Positions 24,145 through 36,289 of a stretch of DNA of 64,000 nt are shown piece by piece; within the stretch, counting starts at the first letter, position 1, and every line of letters begins with the position of its first letter. The notes beneath the pieces are model-generated. The model was not told the origin of the DNA and ran no database searches. It saw only the letters and a program-made list of their open reading frames with translations. The stretch is from NCBI GenBank assembly GCA_025642075.2, contig JAODUO010000527.1, positions 307,001 to 371,000 of the forward strand, given 5' to 3'. The position numbers were made by a program, and so were the translations under genes. Origin of the DNA: Ridgeia piscesae. Its lineage: Eukaryota; Annelida; Polychaeta; Sabellida; Siboglinidae.

Positions 24145-26179
24145 ATGAACTTCATCCTAGCATCGACGACGCTATTTGCCGGATGTCTGGCGCTGACTTC
24201 CGCGCAGACTCCGGCCGCCGCGGCTCCGGAGACGATCCGGCTTCGCGACTGGTTCTCCTTCGGCGTCGGCTCGAACTATCACGCCTGGAGACACGGCTTT
24301 CCCACCGGCACGACTCTTGCGATGATCGTGTCGGGCCACAGCGATGTCGACGGCTTCTTCCACGCGCAACTGTACGACGAGGCGCGCGGCAACGTCGACG
24401 ACTTCTGGACGTATCTGTCGTACGCGCACGCCGAAGTGCGAGCTGAATGACGACGAGGAGGAGATCTCGCTCGCCTACATCTACTACGCGTGCCGCGCGG
24501 CGAACGGCTCGTACGCTTTCTGCCCGAAGCCGTGCGGCGCCGGGCCGTGTCCGCTGAACAGCGATTGCAAACAGACGCTAGGCGGTCTGTTCGTCGACAA
24601 CTACCGGTGCGAGTGTCACGTAGGGTATGCGTGGGACAGCGTTCAGAGCGACTGCGTCACATCCGGCGGCGGCGGCAACACGACATCGGGTGGGAACACG
24701 ACAACCGCGTCACGACCGCCACCAATGGCCACGAATGGAACGACCGGAAGTTCCCAGTTCACCACCGGAAGTGGCGTCGTCGGCGGCAACCAACCGTTCT
24801 CCTACACGTCATTGTCTCCAGCAGTGACAACCACGTCCCCAGGGATCCTCCAGACGACCATATCACCCCCGCTGACATGGGACAACTTCACGAAACTCTA
24901 CAGCCACTGGCGCCACGGTTTCCCGGCCGGCACGACGCTGTCCTCCGTCCTCCCGGGCGTCATCGACCCAGACGATGTCCTCGACACTCTGTACCACCGC
25001 CGCGCGAAAGGCGACCCGGGCGAGTTCTGGAAACACCTTCTGGCGGCGAGTACCGTCGGCGACTTGACGAGCGACCAGCAGCTGCTCTCCCTCGCCTACA
25101 TCTACTACTTATGCCGGGAGACGCTCAGCCAGAACTCCGAGTGTCCGGATCCGTGCGGAGATTCCCCATGCGCCGCGCGGACGTGCATGGTCACCGGCGC
25201 CGGGCTGTTCCGCAACGACTACCAGTGTAATTGCGCCGAACACTACCACTGGGACCCGCAGCTGGCGCGGTGCGTCTTCTGCGCTCCCGGCACGGCATGG
25301 AGTGAAGTCCACCAGCAGTGCGTCCACGTCGCCGCGTCCAGCGTCGTGCCGCCGATCAACGGTGACGTTCCGCCTGCCCCGTCCCCGTCCTGGTCCTACT
25401 GGTCGACGTGGTCCGCCTGCAGCAGCGAGTGCAGCGCCGGTACGAGATCACGCCGACGTACCTGTCGAGACGGCCCGTGCACGGGAAACCGGCACGAGCA
25501 GGAGAAATGCCAGGGCTACGGCTTCTGGCAGTGCGACGGGATGCTGGTGGTCGGCGGGGCTGCCGCCATGGGACTGCTGCTGCTAGTCGCTGGCATTCTT
25601 ATATTCGTGGCGGCGAAACGCGGCCAGGAACGAGAGGACGACCGCAGAAAGCTGGCAGGTGGAGATGGCAAACGGACACGCCAGCGGAGGGTAGCACCCA
25701 GAAGAAGCGTCGCTGTCCAACCCAAAGCGCGTCGCCCGACAAGACCTCGCGGCTCTCGACCCGATCGCCCAGACCAGAGACCGAGAGCTGGCTCAAGACG
25801 TCCACTCGAGACGTGGGATCCGAGAGAGTATCCTTCCGATACAGATCGGCGGTGGGATCCGAGAGATTATCCTTCCGATACAGATCAGCGGTGGGATGCC
25901 ACAGATTATCCCTCTGACAAGAATCGCCAGTGGGAAACCAGGGGTTATCCTTCCAGCACCGATAGCCAGTGGAGACCCAGGGATTACCTCCGCGACGACG
26001 ATCAACAATGGGAATCTGGTGGGGATTATCCCCCTGACAACGATCGACAGTGGGGACAGTTGGATTATCCGGACCAAACCGACCGCTATAGGAGTTACAA
26101 CGAATACCCTCAGAGTGAACAACCAGCGTCGTATGATCCTTACAGGAGACAAACACACTACTACTACAATTTTATTTAA
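24145..26179 (+). CDS. G+C-rich intronless gene: two-module EGF-like/TSP1 single-pass membrane protein, one frameshift
   Basis: The start ATG at 24145 gives a signal peptide (MNFILASTTLFAGCLALTSA). Module 1 follows (DWFSFGVG, WRHGFPTGTTL, then DDFWTYLS), then in the +1 frame SLAYIYYACR and an EGF-like cluster (CPKPC...CECHVGYAW), then a Thr/Ser/Gly linker with N-glycosylation sites. Module 2 repeats this (TWDNFTKL, HWRHGFPAGTTL, EFWKHLL, SLAYIYYLCR, CPDPC...CNCAEHYHW). A TSP1 repeat (25391-25533, WSYWSTWSACSSEC, RSRRRTC), a transmembrane helix (25541-25618), a basic stretch and about seven 14-residue repeats of the WDPRDYPSDTD type complete it. Stop at 26177-26179. The frame breaks by one base between about 24425 and 24447: an assembly error, a real mutation or frameshifting. 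The composition is far more G+C-rich than the flanks. I know of no family with the WRHGFP module. A surface adhesion or receptor role is inferred. Confidence 0.8.
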
Positions 26180-26325
26180 GGGTTCCTTTTCCCCTAGGTT
26201 TCTTTTTGTCAGATCGTTTCCGGTTCACCTCGTCATCCAACACAATCAAAACTGAGTCTAAAGAGGTTAAACAAAACATGTGAATGGAAAGGACAATGAT
26301 ATGTCTTCCTGCTAGGGCTATGGTC

Positions 26326-26331
26326 AATAAA
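26326..26331 (+). terminator. polyadenylation signal for the TSP1 membrane-protein gene
   Basis: AATAAA lies about 147 bases after the stop codon at 26179, a usual spacing for a metazoan 3' UTR. It is the first canonical signal downstream. Confidence 0.5.
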
Positions 26332-26861
26332 ACTCGACACACCAAATGCTACATGGACGCGAAGAACAACTATAAACCTGTACAGCGTGAGAGGGCCAGA
26401 TTTATAACAGTACAACACTAAAAGAATATTTTACGTTGTAAGATAGGTATAACGAGATATTTAAAGTGCTTGCTAAGATTACAATGTCTACATGTGTATT
26501 GATAACAGCTGTGTCATTAGTTTGGATTAGGAACAGTGTACCGTGATAAAAGTCCATGATAGTTCAGCCGGAAAAGGTACGATTATTTGTGAGAATGGTC
26601 CTTGTTGATTGCATCCCATTTTATCAGTCACACATGTTACTGATTTCCTCTTGAAGTCTGGGGAAGATCTGGTAGCAATACTGAATATTCATATGTTCTG
26701 ATAAATGGAGTAGTTATTTACTTATTACTTCGTTGCCCTTGTGGATTCCAAATCAGACAGTCTTGTGGTGTTTCTTGTCGGCTGTCACAGTTAGTGTCCA
26801 ACCCAACGCCACCTCTTCAGAGTCCATGTGGCAAATTCTCGGCTGGTCCATTCTTATCAAT

Positions 26862-27000
26862 GTAGTGTGGCCATGCAATGACTGGAGCGTCACACTCTTC
26901 ATCGAGAGATTCTGGGTTTGATTCTCCTGTGTTTAACCTTGGGAGATTTCCTTACTCGACATTGTTTCAGTTCAATCAATGGTATAAATGACTACCTGGA
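26862..27000 (+). mobile_element. tRNA-derived SINE copy
   Basis: The head is tRNA-like: GACTGGAGCGTC, CACTCTTCATC, GAGAGATTC and then the B box GGGTTTGATTC. The tail TTTCAGTTCAATC followed by GGTATAAATGACTACCTGG resembles the conserved region of many invertebrate SINEs. The B box carries T for C at one conserved position and the stem positions do not pair well, so it is not a functional tRNA gene. Confidence 0.6.
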
Positions 27001-27826
27001 TATATGTTGTCGAATATATGTCTACGAACAGTCTTAATTGCACCATGGTTGAATGTTTCATGTAGATGTTGAGAAGGTGTTCAAATGAACACGTCTGCCA
27101 TGGAGTAAAGCTTAACTCACTCTGGGCATGCTAAGGCTGAGATGATGTGCTATACTACAACTACCTTTTACATTTTTATGTTTTTTCATTTGCTGATCCT
27201 GGTTTTACCACCATCTCTATGCCAGCAGCAATCTCTTCCCCCTCCCAATCCCACATGCTCTTCCTTCAAACATACCTCATATATCAGTTCTCTTCTCCTT
27301 CTGACCTTCATTCTGAGGGCATCGATCTGTGTTCATCTATGCTATACTACTACATGCATGAGTCCAGCCAGTATGACAGTGTTTACAAAAACACAGACTT
27401 GAGGGTTCTTTGATGCAGTCATCACTGTGGTATGGTTGGCAACTTCATGTTGGCCATCTGGCGTTCAAAGTTTGGGACCCCGGGTTTTTGGGTTGTTTTT
27501 GTTTCCCCTTTTCCAAACCTGGTTACTGACTGTCATCTTTGCTTTGTCTTTTCTATTTCCTCACTTTTCTCTCACTGCATTCTCTATCACCAGTCTCCAA
27601 CTCCTATCTTTTGCTGTTGTTCTCCATTCTCCTCCCAGTCTTTCCAGATCTCTCTTAACCAACTCCTCCCATCACATTCTCGGTCTTAATTCATCCTTTT
27701 TACCTCCACTTTCTTTCTTTCTTCCACAACTGGCATTGTCAATGGCAGTCCATAACAAGGATACACTTTAGATGATAAAATATTACACTTGAGAAGAATA
27801 CACACACACAACATAATACATCAAAA

Positions 27827-27827
27827 C

Positions 27828-27877
<50 letters not shown>
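27827..27877 (+). repeat. (CA)n microsatellite
   Basis: About 25 CA units. Confidence 0.97.
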
Positions 27878-27879
<2 letters not shown>

Positions 27880-28109
27880 GTATTACACGGCCACAGTACT
27901 TGAAAAAGTGAAAAAAAATTGTACAGGGCTCGGTGGATATGTGACTGTAGCATAAGTGACTCTAAATAGCTTCTTTGTAGTTTCCGTACTACATCGTCCA
28001 TTACCACAGCAGAAACCAAGGTCAGAGAAAGCGAATGGACACAGAACGAAGTGAGTGGACACTGAAACATAGGGGATGTACTGACACTGGTCAAGAGGTA
28101 GCTTATTAA

Positions 28110-30240
28110 TATTACACGTATTGTATGATTTTAAAAGGGGCGATATGACTGCGATAACATGTTTCCTAACCAGGTCTGTCTAACTTGTCCCAGTGGATAC
28201 TTGGTTGCAATTACTTAGAGTTTAGATACCAAATAAACATTTTGCTTTACTACATATCTGTAAATTGTTAAGGTGGCATACATGGTTTAGTATATTCCGA
28301 CAACAGTTTAGCAGCCAGCATTTTGCATTTTGCTTTTGGTTCATGCGACATGCAGAAAGAATCGACTGCATATGTCGTGTGGATTCTATTTATATGTTAA
28401 GTTACAAGAAAACTATCAACATCAGAGTAAAAATACTTTTATTCCCATAAATAATTTTAAAAACCAACCACTTTACCTTCAAAACCTTTGGGGAGCAAAA
28501 GACCCAACTTTTGGAAAGAGACTTGCAGTGTAACAATAATTTAAATTACAATTATTTCGGGGGAACATTTTACCAAAAACACAAAATTATGTTCCGCAAA
28601 AAGGGGCTTTTTTTACTGTCATGTCCCTGGCTCGCTTTTACCATGGATGCATCAAGGGGTTTATACGCCTTAATGGAAGGGAATTTCGGGCCCGAACAAT
28701 CCGTACAACCAGTAAAGATTTCCAAGGGGCAAACGTACGGTATTTTTGACACGGCGAGCCCTCAGAGGGCCCCAACGATGTATCAAAATGTAGTGGGTAA
28801 AACAACAAAAATAATTTTAGGGACAGCCCCACAGCCCCTCCTGGTTCGTCCTGTCTAGCCTCGCTGCCAACAAAATGAGGGAAAACCGGTTGAAATGGGG
28901 CGAGAAAATATTCAAAGAGCCCCCGAATATGTGAATGCAACAAAATAAATGCAAACTTCATTGTTTTATAACCCCATTTTCAAATTTTTTTAGAAATCCG
29001 CCTTTAGGTATTAAAAATTTTACAGGGCCCGGGAAGTATTGACTGAAAGATAATATGAAAACCCTTTTTTAAATACAAAAATCTTTTGTAGTTTCCGGTT
29101 TAAAAAACATCGTAAAATTAAACCACAAATTTAAAAAAACCAAGGTTTTGGAAAGCGAATGGACCATTAGTTTTCGAAGTGAGCCAGACCCGATGAAACA
29201 AAAGGGGAATGTTTCTAACACTGGTCAAAACCAGGTAACTTTTTTTAATATTAAACCCTATTGACATGAATTTTTAATATTACTTGTGGGAGGCGGGCTA
29301 TGGGCGGCTTGGCTGATTAACACTGCGTTGTCCTAACCAGGTCTGTCTAACTTGTCCCAGTGGATACTTGGTTGCAATTACTTAGAGTTTAGATACCAAA
29401 TAAACATTTTGCTTTACTACATATCTGTAAATTGTTAAGGTGGCATACATGGTTTAGTATATTCCGACAACAGTTTAGCAGCCAGCATTTTGCATTTTGC
29501 TTTTGGTTCATGCGAGCATGCAGAAAGAATCGACTGCATATGTCGTGTGGATTCTATTTGCATCATGTTAAGTTACAAGAAAACTGCCATCAACAGTCTC
29601 AGAGTACACACATACGTTTCATTCCCATTAAATAATTTAATGAAACCAGCACTATTACGCACCGATTCACTTCACCTGCAACAACCACATGACGTGAATT
29701 TGCCGTAATGTCTTCTGGCATCCAATGATGTCTGGTGCAGTGTGAATTGCAATAATTAAATTACAATGTCATTTCGTAAGCATTTTCACCATATCAAACA
29801 CAAAATTAATGTTTCCAAGAACAAACAGGTCTTTTTGACTGTCATGTCTCTGGTCTCGCTGTGGGTTGCATGGATGGATGCAAGGGTTAACACGCCTCTA
29901 ATGGAAGGTGCACCCTCATTTCTGTAGTGTCACCGAGAAGCAAGCTCCTGAAATACAATCCACTGATAACGCAACACCACCGAGTGAGCAATCGATGCGG
30001 AAATTGACACGGCGCGCCATACTCAGAGGCAATTTCACAACGATGCATATCTAATGTGGAGTGTGGTAAATCAAACAAACATAATTTAAGGGATAGAACC
30101 CCACAGCCACGTCTGTTGCATCGCGTCGTTTCGCGTCGCGTGCCAACAAAGACCTGAGGAGAAACCGAGTTTTAACTGACGAGAAAATTATGTAAAACAG
30201 ACCCGTATGATGTGAATGCAATCAAGGGAATCAACACAAT
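28110..30240 (+). repeat. tandem duplication offset by 1167 bp, middle part degraded
   Basis: The block from TCCTAACCAGGTCTG at 28164 recurs at 29331 and stays nearly identical for about 200 bp. After about 28380 the first copy gradually departs from the second (29550 onward), yet landmarks keep their order to about 28970/30240. The stretch before 29331 is likewise a distorted version of 27900-28163. The distorted part (28440-29330) is full of short homopolymer runs of G, C, A and T. No gene is present. Confidence 0.8.
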
Positions 30241-30931
30241 GTACAGGTTCATTGATTATGATAATTCCATTTCATTTCTTTTTGTTGTGGCCTTTTATTT
30301 TGTGTTTCAAGTTCAACATGACGATGCTCGTAAGTCATTGACATGAAAATGATACTATGACAACAATTTCCTATCTTTTTTCTATGAATGACAAAACAGG
30401 TTTAAATGATGTCAGTGTGAATCAGGGCAAGAGCTATTTCAAAACAAGGCATCTGATAAAATAACTAACCTACAAGTTTAATAATAGACCACTTGGGAGA
30501 GATTTCGGTACATTTCTGCTAGCTGACTGCGCCTTGATTATTTTGTCTTATCGAACGCTGTCTAGCCAGACTCAGATGCAAACAGATTGGTGTAGTAACT
30601 TTACTAATCACTGGTGAACATAAATTACCAGGTAACTTTTGAGTTCACATGTGGCCATAAACCATGACGACATGAATAAAGTATTCACTTGTGGCGAGAG
30701 GGACTGTGGACCCTGGAGACTCATAAACAAATGATGGCTGTCTTTGTTTCCTGACGTAGGAAACTACATCAAAACTCATGTCGTTGCAGCTGTGTTGAAG
30801 TATGTTTTATTACGTGAGTCGTTCAATAATTCTAATCTTCATGAAGCTGCATATTTAGAGAGCGAAACTAAGATGGAGGGAGTAGAAACGTGGCAGATTC
30901 TGCAATGAATATCTTTGTGGAAATGCAGATG

Positions 30932-30932
<1 letters not shown>

Positions 30933-30988
<56 letters not shown>

Positions 30989-31072
30989 ATATATATATAT
31001 ATATATAACATGTATATATATATATGATAAAATAGTATATATATATATATATATATTATTAATATATATATA

Positions 31073-31103
<31 letters not shown>

Positions 31104-31140
31104 ATTAATATATATATAATTTATATGTAATAATAATATA
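30933..31140 (+). repeat. (TA)n block, interrupted
   Basis: TA runs with short AAC and GATAAAATAG interruptions. Confidence 0.95.
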
Positions 31141-31517
31141 CTATAATACCACTCCCTTTAAAATTTACTTATTCTTCATTAATTTACAGAAACCACTGAA
31201 TGTTTGTGCACCGTTTCAAATTCCATTATTACCCAGGTAAGTCAAATGCAAAACTGATACCCTTCCATAAGCACTGCTAGACTGATCAATCATCGTCATC
31301 GATGTTGTTACCACCAGACTCGATGTTGGATGACAGACTCAGCTTGTCTTGACACTTCATTACTGTCTCAATGACGCCATTATCAGATAAGTACCTAGCC
31401 ATGTTTCTGAATATTGCAACAGCAGAAATAAGCACGTAGAGGTGATAGGTGGCATTTTTTGTGTCATCCATGTACATGATCACGCATGTTAAAACTTAGT
31501 AAACGGATGCAAAACAA

Positions 31518-31960
<443 letters not shown>

Positions 31961-32368
31961 TGGATGGTAATTATTAGCACAACGAATCAGCCATAGAAAC
32001 TGTGGATATTTAGGTTGAATAACTTTCTCTGTAACATATCCAAAACATTAATTACCTCCACAGAGGTTTTCACCTGAGTGTAAAGCAAGCTTTGTCAATA
32101 CAGTACATAAATAAAACAGACACTTTGGCTTCACTCACCTTAATCTGTAAAACGAGCAGATTCCAGAAATGTTATTTGTATGTACACATATCCATAAGAA
32201 ACAGGCCACTGTTGGCATGGGAGCAGAGTAATTGGAGGGAGATGGGGCAGGATTGACAGGGGAGTGAAGATCAAGGCTCACAGACCTCGGCAGGTGATGG
32301 CAGCAAAGCTATCATAATATGTCAATGACACTAGGTGAGGTATTTAAGGGATCACCTCAGAATGTTGT

Positions 32369-32558
32369 TGTCTGATATCACACAAAAATACTTTTGTCTG
32401 GTTTCAGCCCCCCCACCCCATCAAACAAAAGTTTGTGAACAGAAATTTGATGGTAACAATATAGTAAGAGTATTGGTTGCAACCAAAAGATATCCATGTC
32501 TAGCACCAGACAAAATTGCCCCACTCCAAACGAAAGTAATTTTGTGTGATATTGGACA
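32369..32558. mobile_element. foldback/MITE-like element with 33-bp inverted arms
   Basis: The left arm 32369-32401 (TGTCTGATATCACACAAAAA...) and the right arm 32526-32558 are imperfect reverse complements, differing at only a few positions. The 124 bp between them include the palindrome TTGGTTGCAACCAA. No clear target-site duplication is seen and there is no coding capacity. Confidence 0.55.
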
Positions 32559-33419
32559 CTGACTTTCTGAGACGATCCCTAGACAAAAATGAGGACCAGT
32601 ATGGATACCAGATTCATCGCAGAATTCAAGGGAAAACAAGAGTGCCACAGAAGTTAGAGCAACAATCCTGGTCATGAGTGTATATAAACTGTCAAAATGC
32701 TCAGACTAACCAATACCGACTAACAGAGCTACTAAGAGTGGCAAAACAATACTGACTGCCTGAGACAATGACTAATAACAACTTATGACTCAAACGCTGG
32801 AGGAATCTCTTGACAGTCCCAACACCAGATTGTATGTAAAGTCCTGGCGTGACCATATCTCCAGCCAGGAGCTGTTTGGCAGTCTACAGCAGACTTCTAT
32901 CATTGTGATGCTATGATGACAGCGATTACATCTAGCAGGTCATGTGATGCGACATCATAAGTAACTTGTCTAAAGCTAAGCAGATTCAGCTCACAGTCAT
33001 AGTCTATATTTCCGGGAACTGTTTCTACTTGAAAACAGAAAGCCTACTAAGAATCACGCGTACATATCTTTGTCAATATTGACCATGCACGGTAATGTGG
33101 TTGGTTGTTCAAATTAGGTAATAGCATACCACTAGGCGGAAGAAACATACAGACATCTGTTAGCTGTAAATGTATTTACTAGCAGCCATCAGGTCCTTGT
33201 AAAGTTTCCATATAAAATTTAAATAACTAATGATGTACTTGAATTCGGAGAAGTAATACTCACATACAGCATTTATTCTTTAAAAGAATTGATACCAGTG
33301 ATGAGTAGATTACTAGCAACAAGTATTTGTTTGTGTTGACATTTTGACTTAACCACATAGGCCAATCTGACCCTTCCCTATGCTCCTGGGTGACATATGA
33401 CACCCCCCGCCCTTTGCCC

Positions 33420-33640
33420 CTATCTAGAGCACATCACTCTGCTGTTAGCAGTGGGAGTCTTGGCTGATTTGATCGCTCCATCTTTTTTGTGGTCTTCGTC
33501 TCTGCCTTGGTCCTTGGAAATCGTTTTGTAGGCTATTTTGAATAAATTTGCGCAGTTGGCATATATGACAGACGTGTCCAAACCAACGGAGTCTTCCACG
33601 TCTTTAGTAATGACATCTGATATAGATTCAGAGGTGAAAG
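33420..33640 (-). pseudogene. second LINE remnant, C-terminal fragment
   Basis: Reading the - strand, one frame gives GRLRWFGHVCHICQLRKF and then RQRRRPQKRWSDQISQDSHC before a stop. The L-R-W-F-G-H-V ... R-G-R-P-x-K-R-W-x-D arrangement is the hallmark of the region after the reverse transcriptase in many animal LINEs. No catalytic domain is recognisable upstream on the - strand, so this is a short, old fragment. Confidence 0.8.
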
Positions 33641-35619
33641 TCTCTTTTCTGACCTGGCTGTTTCATTGTTTTTATGGCTACTTCTGTCTAAACAGATGAC
33701 ACGTCACTGGTCTTAAATTTAGCAATCAATCTGAGGTCAGTTGATAATTTATCTGAAACAGCATGCAGCAATACAGCTGCATAAATGAGACATAACTTAG
33801 AAAAGGGTTGTTTTCACAGGGTGGGGCAGGGTGGGGAGAGGGTTGATGCAGGGTGTAGTTCCAATTAGAGCAAATTAATTCAGCACTTGGCTGAAACATT
33901 CACTGGTGCCCAGGCAACTTAATACCCTCCTGGCTTAATTAATTTCAAGGGCTGCTTGACCCGCCTGTCAGTACTGGGATAAGTGATAACAACAGCACTA
34001 AACGCGCCTGGGTATTCCAAGAAACATTTCACACAGTCTGTGAATGATAGTCTGGCTGATAGGTTCATGAGAGATGGAGATGGTTTCAGTCTCATGCCTT
34101 GTGCTAAGTTACAGCAAAAAAAAATCACCATTGTGGCATGTAGTTTGGCGTATGCGGGATGGGTGAGGGCTTGACGTCCATGGTTGGTTCCCAGAATGGC
34201 AGCATTTGACAGTTGTATGACAAGGAAGGTTATATAGGTTCTTCAAGGTTAAAAGAGACGTTTTTTTAGACCCATCTATAAACCTGTGGTGTGGTCGTTG
34301 TGTACAGTCCCAGTGTAATCTCCTTGAACTTTGTATCATGAACACTAATCATTCATGTGCTTATTGTTTAATTGAATTTTTTCACATATATTGGGGCCTA
34401 CATTCCTGTATATGGTGCAGGTTGTGCAGCTACAACTAAACTAAACATGTTATACCTGGATACTGCGAATACCTAAACAATCTGTGCAATAAATTTATAA
34501 ATAAGTTGAAATGAAATGCATTAATTAAGTTATAAAATCTTACATACAATGATGCTGCACTCCATATTAATTTATTTTAATACTTTAATTTATGATCTTG
34601 TTTCGTAATTATAAATAAGTCACAACTGACTATATATCTTTACTTGTTCTTACATTTATAAGAACTTTGCATGATATCTACACGTATTCAAGTATGTACA
34701 TCAACCTTTTTGCCTCATATGGTGAACTTGTTTTCGGCACTGTTCAACATTGTTTCTCCAAAACCCACTCCTGGACCTGGGCTGGGGCCCACCAAAACAC
34801 CATTCACTACTGATTCAGGCTCTCCAAAACATTTCTAGCCTTCCCAGGCCAAGGCACAACAGCAATACCTCAAAAAAGGCTACACACTCACTCCCTCAAT
34901 ATCGGGTACTAAGCCCACCTTTCAACAAATATTAATTTTAAGACCTCAGCTCCCAACTCTCGGAGCGCCGACACTTTCCGTGACAGTCACCAGTCATTAC
35001 TGATAGTGACACCACTGGCACTGTCACCAGACACCTGTCACACTACACTGATCGGAGACTGACTGGGTGACCGAAAACAGTCAGTGCGTGTACTGTTTGT
35101 CTCTAATCCAGCCCTTCCAACATAAAGTAAACTCTCGCAAAATGTAACATAACTATATTGCGATTCCGACATATGTTCTAAAGTGCATAAAAACACTTAA
35201 TTAAAGTGCACCAACCTTTGCGATGATTTACTTCAACTACACCGCATCTCCGAGTATTCCGTATTCAGCTGACGTGCTACAGCGTCGCCGCCTGATGGAT
35301 AGGTGGCGTAAGTCAACTACTAATATCGCCATCTGACGGTTACATGTAAAATCAAGGTCAAAGGACGCCGCGTCACGGTTGACTAACAATATTCTGTTTG
35401 AGTAGGTGTAGTCGGAGTGGGTTGGTGATGCGACAACAACAAAATACAGACTAGACGTTATTTTGTGGCTGACAGTGCACAACGTTGATCAAATACAACA
35501 CACAGTAGTAGTGGGTTGAAACGTTGTAAATACTCTACCACGGTTGGTATGAAAATAGATATTTGTCGTGACAAAGAGTTTGAGTTTGAGTCTGACTTTG
35601 TCATTGGCCCAGTTATGTC
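33641..35619. other. non-coding DNA, CpG-richer at the right end
   Basis: 34330-34720 is strongly AT-rich. From about 35230 CpG dinucleotides become frequent, which may mark the promoter or 5' part of the unassigned ORF at 35620. Confidence 0.5.
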
Positions 35620-36141
35620 ATGGCAGCCATGCCGGCTTGTTCGCCTGGTGTGAATTCGGCGATAGTAGTTGACGTCCTGCCGTCCACTCGCTGTGTCCGA
35701 AGTGACAGTGCTGTAGACGATAATTTTAAGTCACTCTACAGTCGGCATATCGACATTTCGAAGATTGCGCCATTCAGCACAGCCTTTAGGAACGTTGACG
35801 CAGACGACGCAACGGTGTTAATAGTCCAAGGAGGCGCACTTGACGGAGTGACAATCGAATGGCTAACATTGTCGTCATTCAGTATACAGCTTGCGATTGA
35901 GATGGTCGCAGACAGCGCTTTCAATGGACTGGTCCAGGAGATATTCGAATGGCTAACATTGTCGTCATTTAGTACAACCGCAATTAAACCACACCCACGG
36001 GCGTTCTCCTGTCTCGACGATGTCCTAGTAGCGATAAATCTTCAGACGCAAACAAAGGTTGCGATTGGGATGATCGCAGACAGCGCTTTCAATGGACTGG
36101 TCCAGGTGGTAATCGAATGGCTAACACTCGTCACTCGGTAG
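35620..36141 (+). CDS. unassigned ORF with internal duplications
   Basis: A 173-codon open frame starts MAAMPACSPGVNSAIVVDVL and stops at 36139-36141. EWLTLSSFS occurs twice and EWLTLVTR once. The block AI(E/G)M(V/I)ADSAFNGLVQ occurs twice, about 169 bp apart in the DNA. The region is CpG-rich compared with its flanks. No signal peptide, membrane helix or known domain is visible. It could be a young gene, part of a transposon or a duplicated non-coding segment. Confidence 0.3.
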   Translation: MAAMPACSPGVNSAIVVDVLPSTRCVRSDSAVDDNFKSLYSRHIDISKIAPFSTAFRNVDADDATVLIVQGGALDGVTIEWLTLSSFSIQLAIEMVADSAFNGLVQEIFEWLTLSSFSTTAIKPHPRAFSCLDDVLVAINLQTQTKVAIGMIADSAFNGLVQVVIEWLTLVTR

Positions 36142-36289
36142 GCCATTGACGATTAAACCAGGATCTTTTCACCTATATCTCATTCAGCAAAATTCCTAGA
36201 TTTATCATTAAGCCGCCTATCATTAATACCGCATAGTTGGCTGAGGGTGTTGTCAGCACTGCGGTACCTGACCATCGGCGATATACTAA

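Larger units (their letters stand above)
26332..28109. other. non-coding DNA around the SINE
   Basis: No gene. Pyrimidine-rich between 27190 and 27730, with open frames on the + strand that are composition artefacts. Confidence 0.6.

Noticed and set aside
26862..26930. tRNA gene
   Set aside because: A and B box-like words are present but stems do not pair and a SINE tail follows, so it is a SINE.
27190..27771. Pro/Ser/Leu-rich + strand ORFs
   Set aside because: Pyrimidine-rich DNA lacks stops by composition. No domain or gene signals.
32421..32675. 84-codon - strand ORF starting with a signal-peptide-like MTRIVALTSVALLFSLEFC
   Set aside because: Most of it is the foldback element read through. 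No transcript signals or domain.
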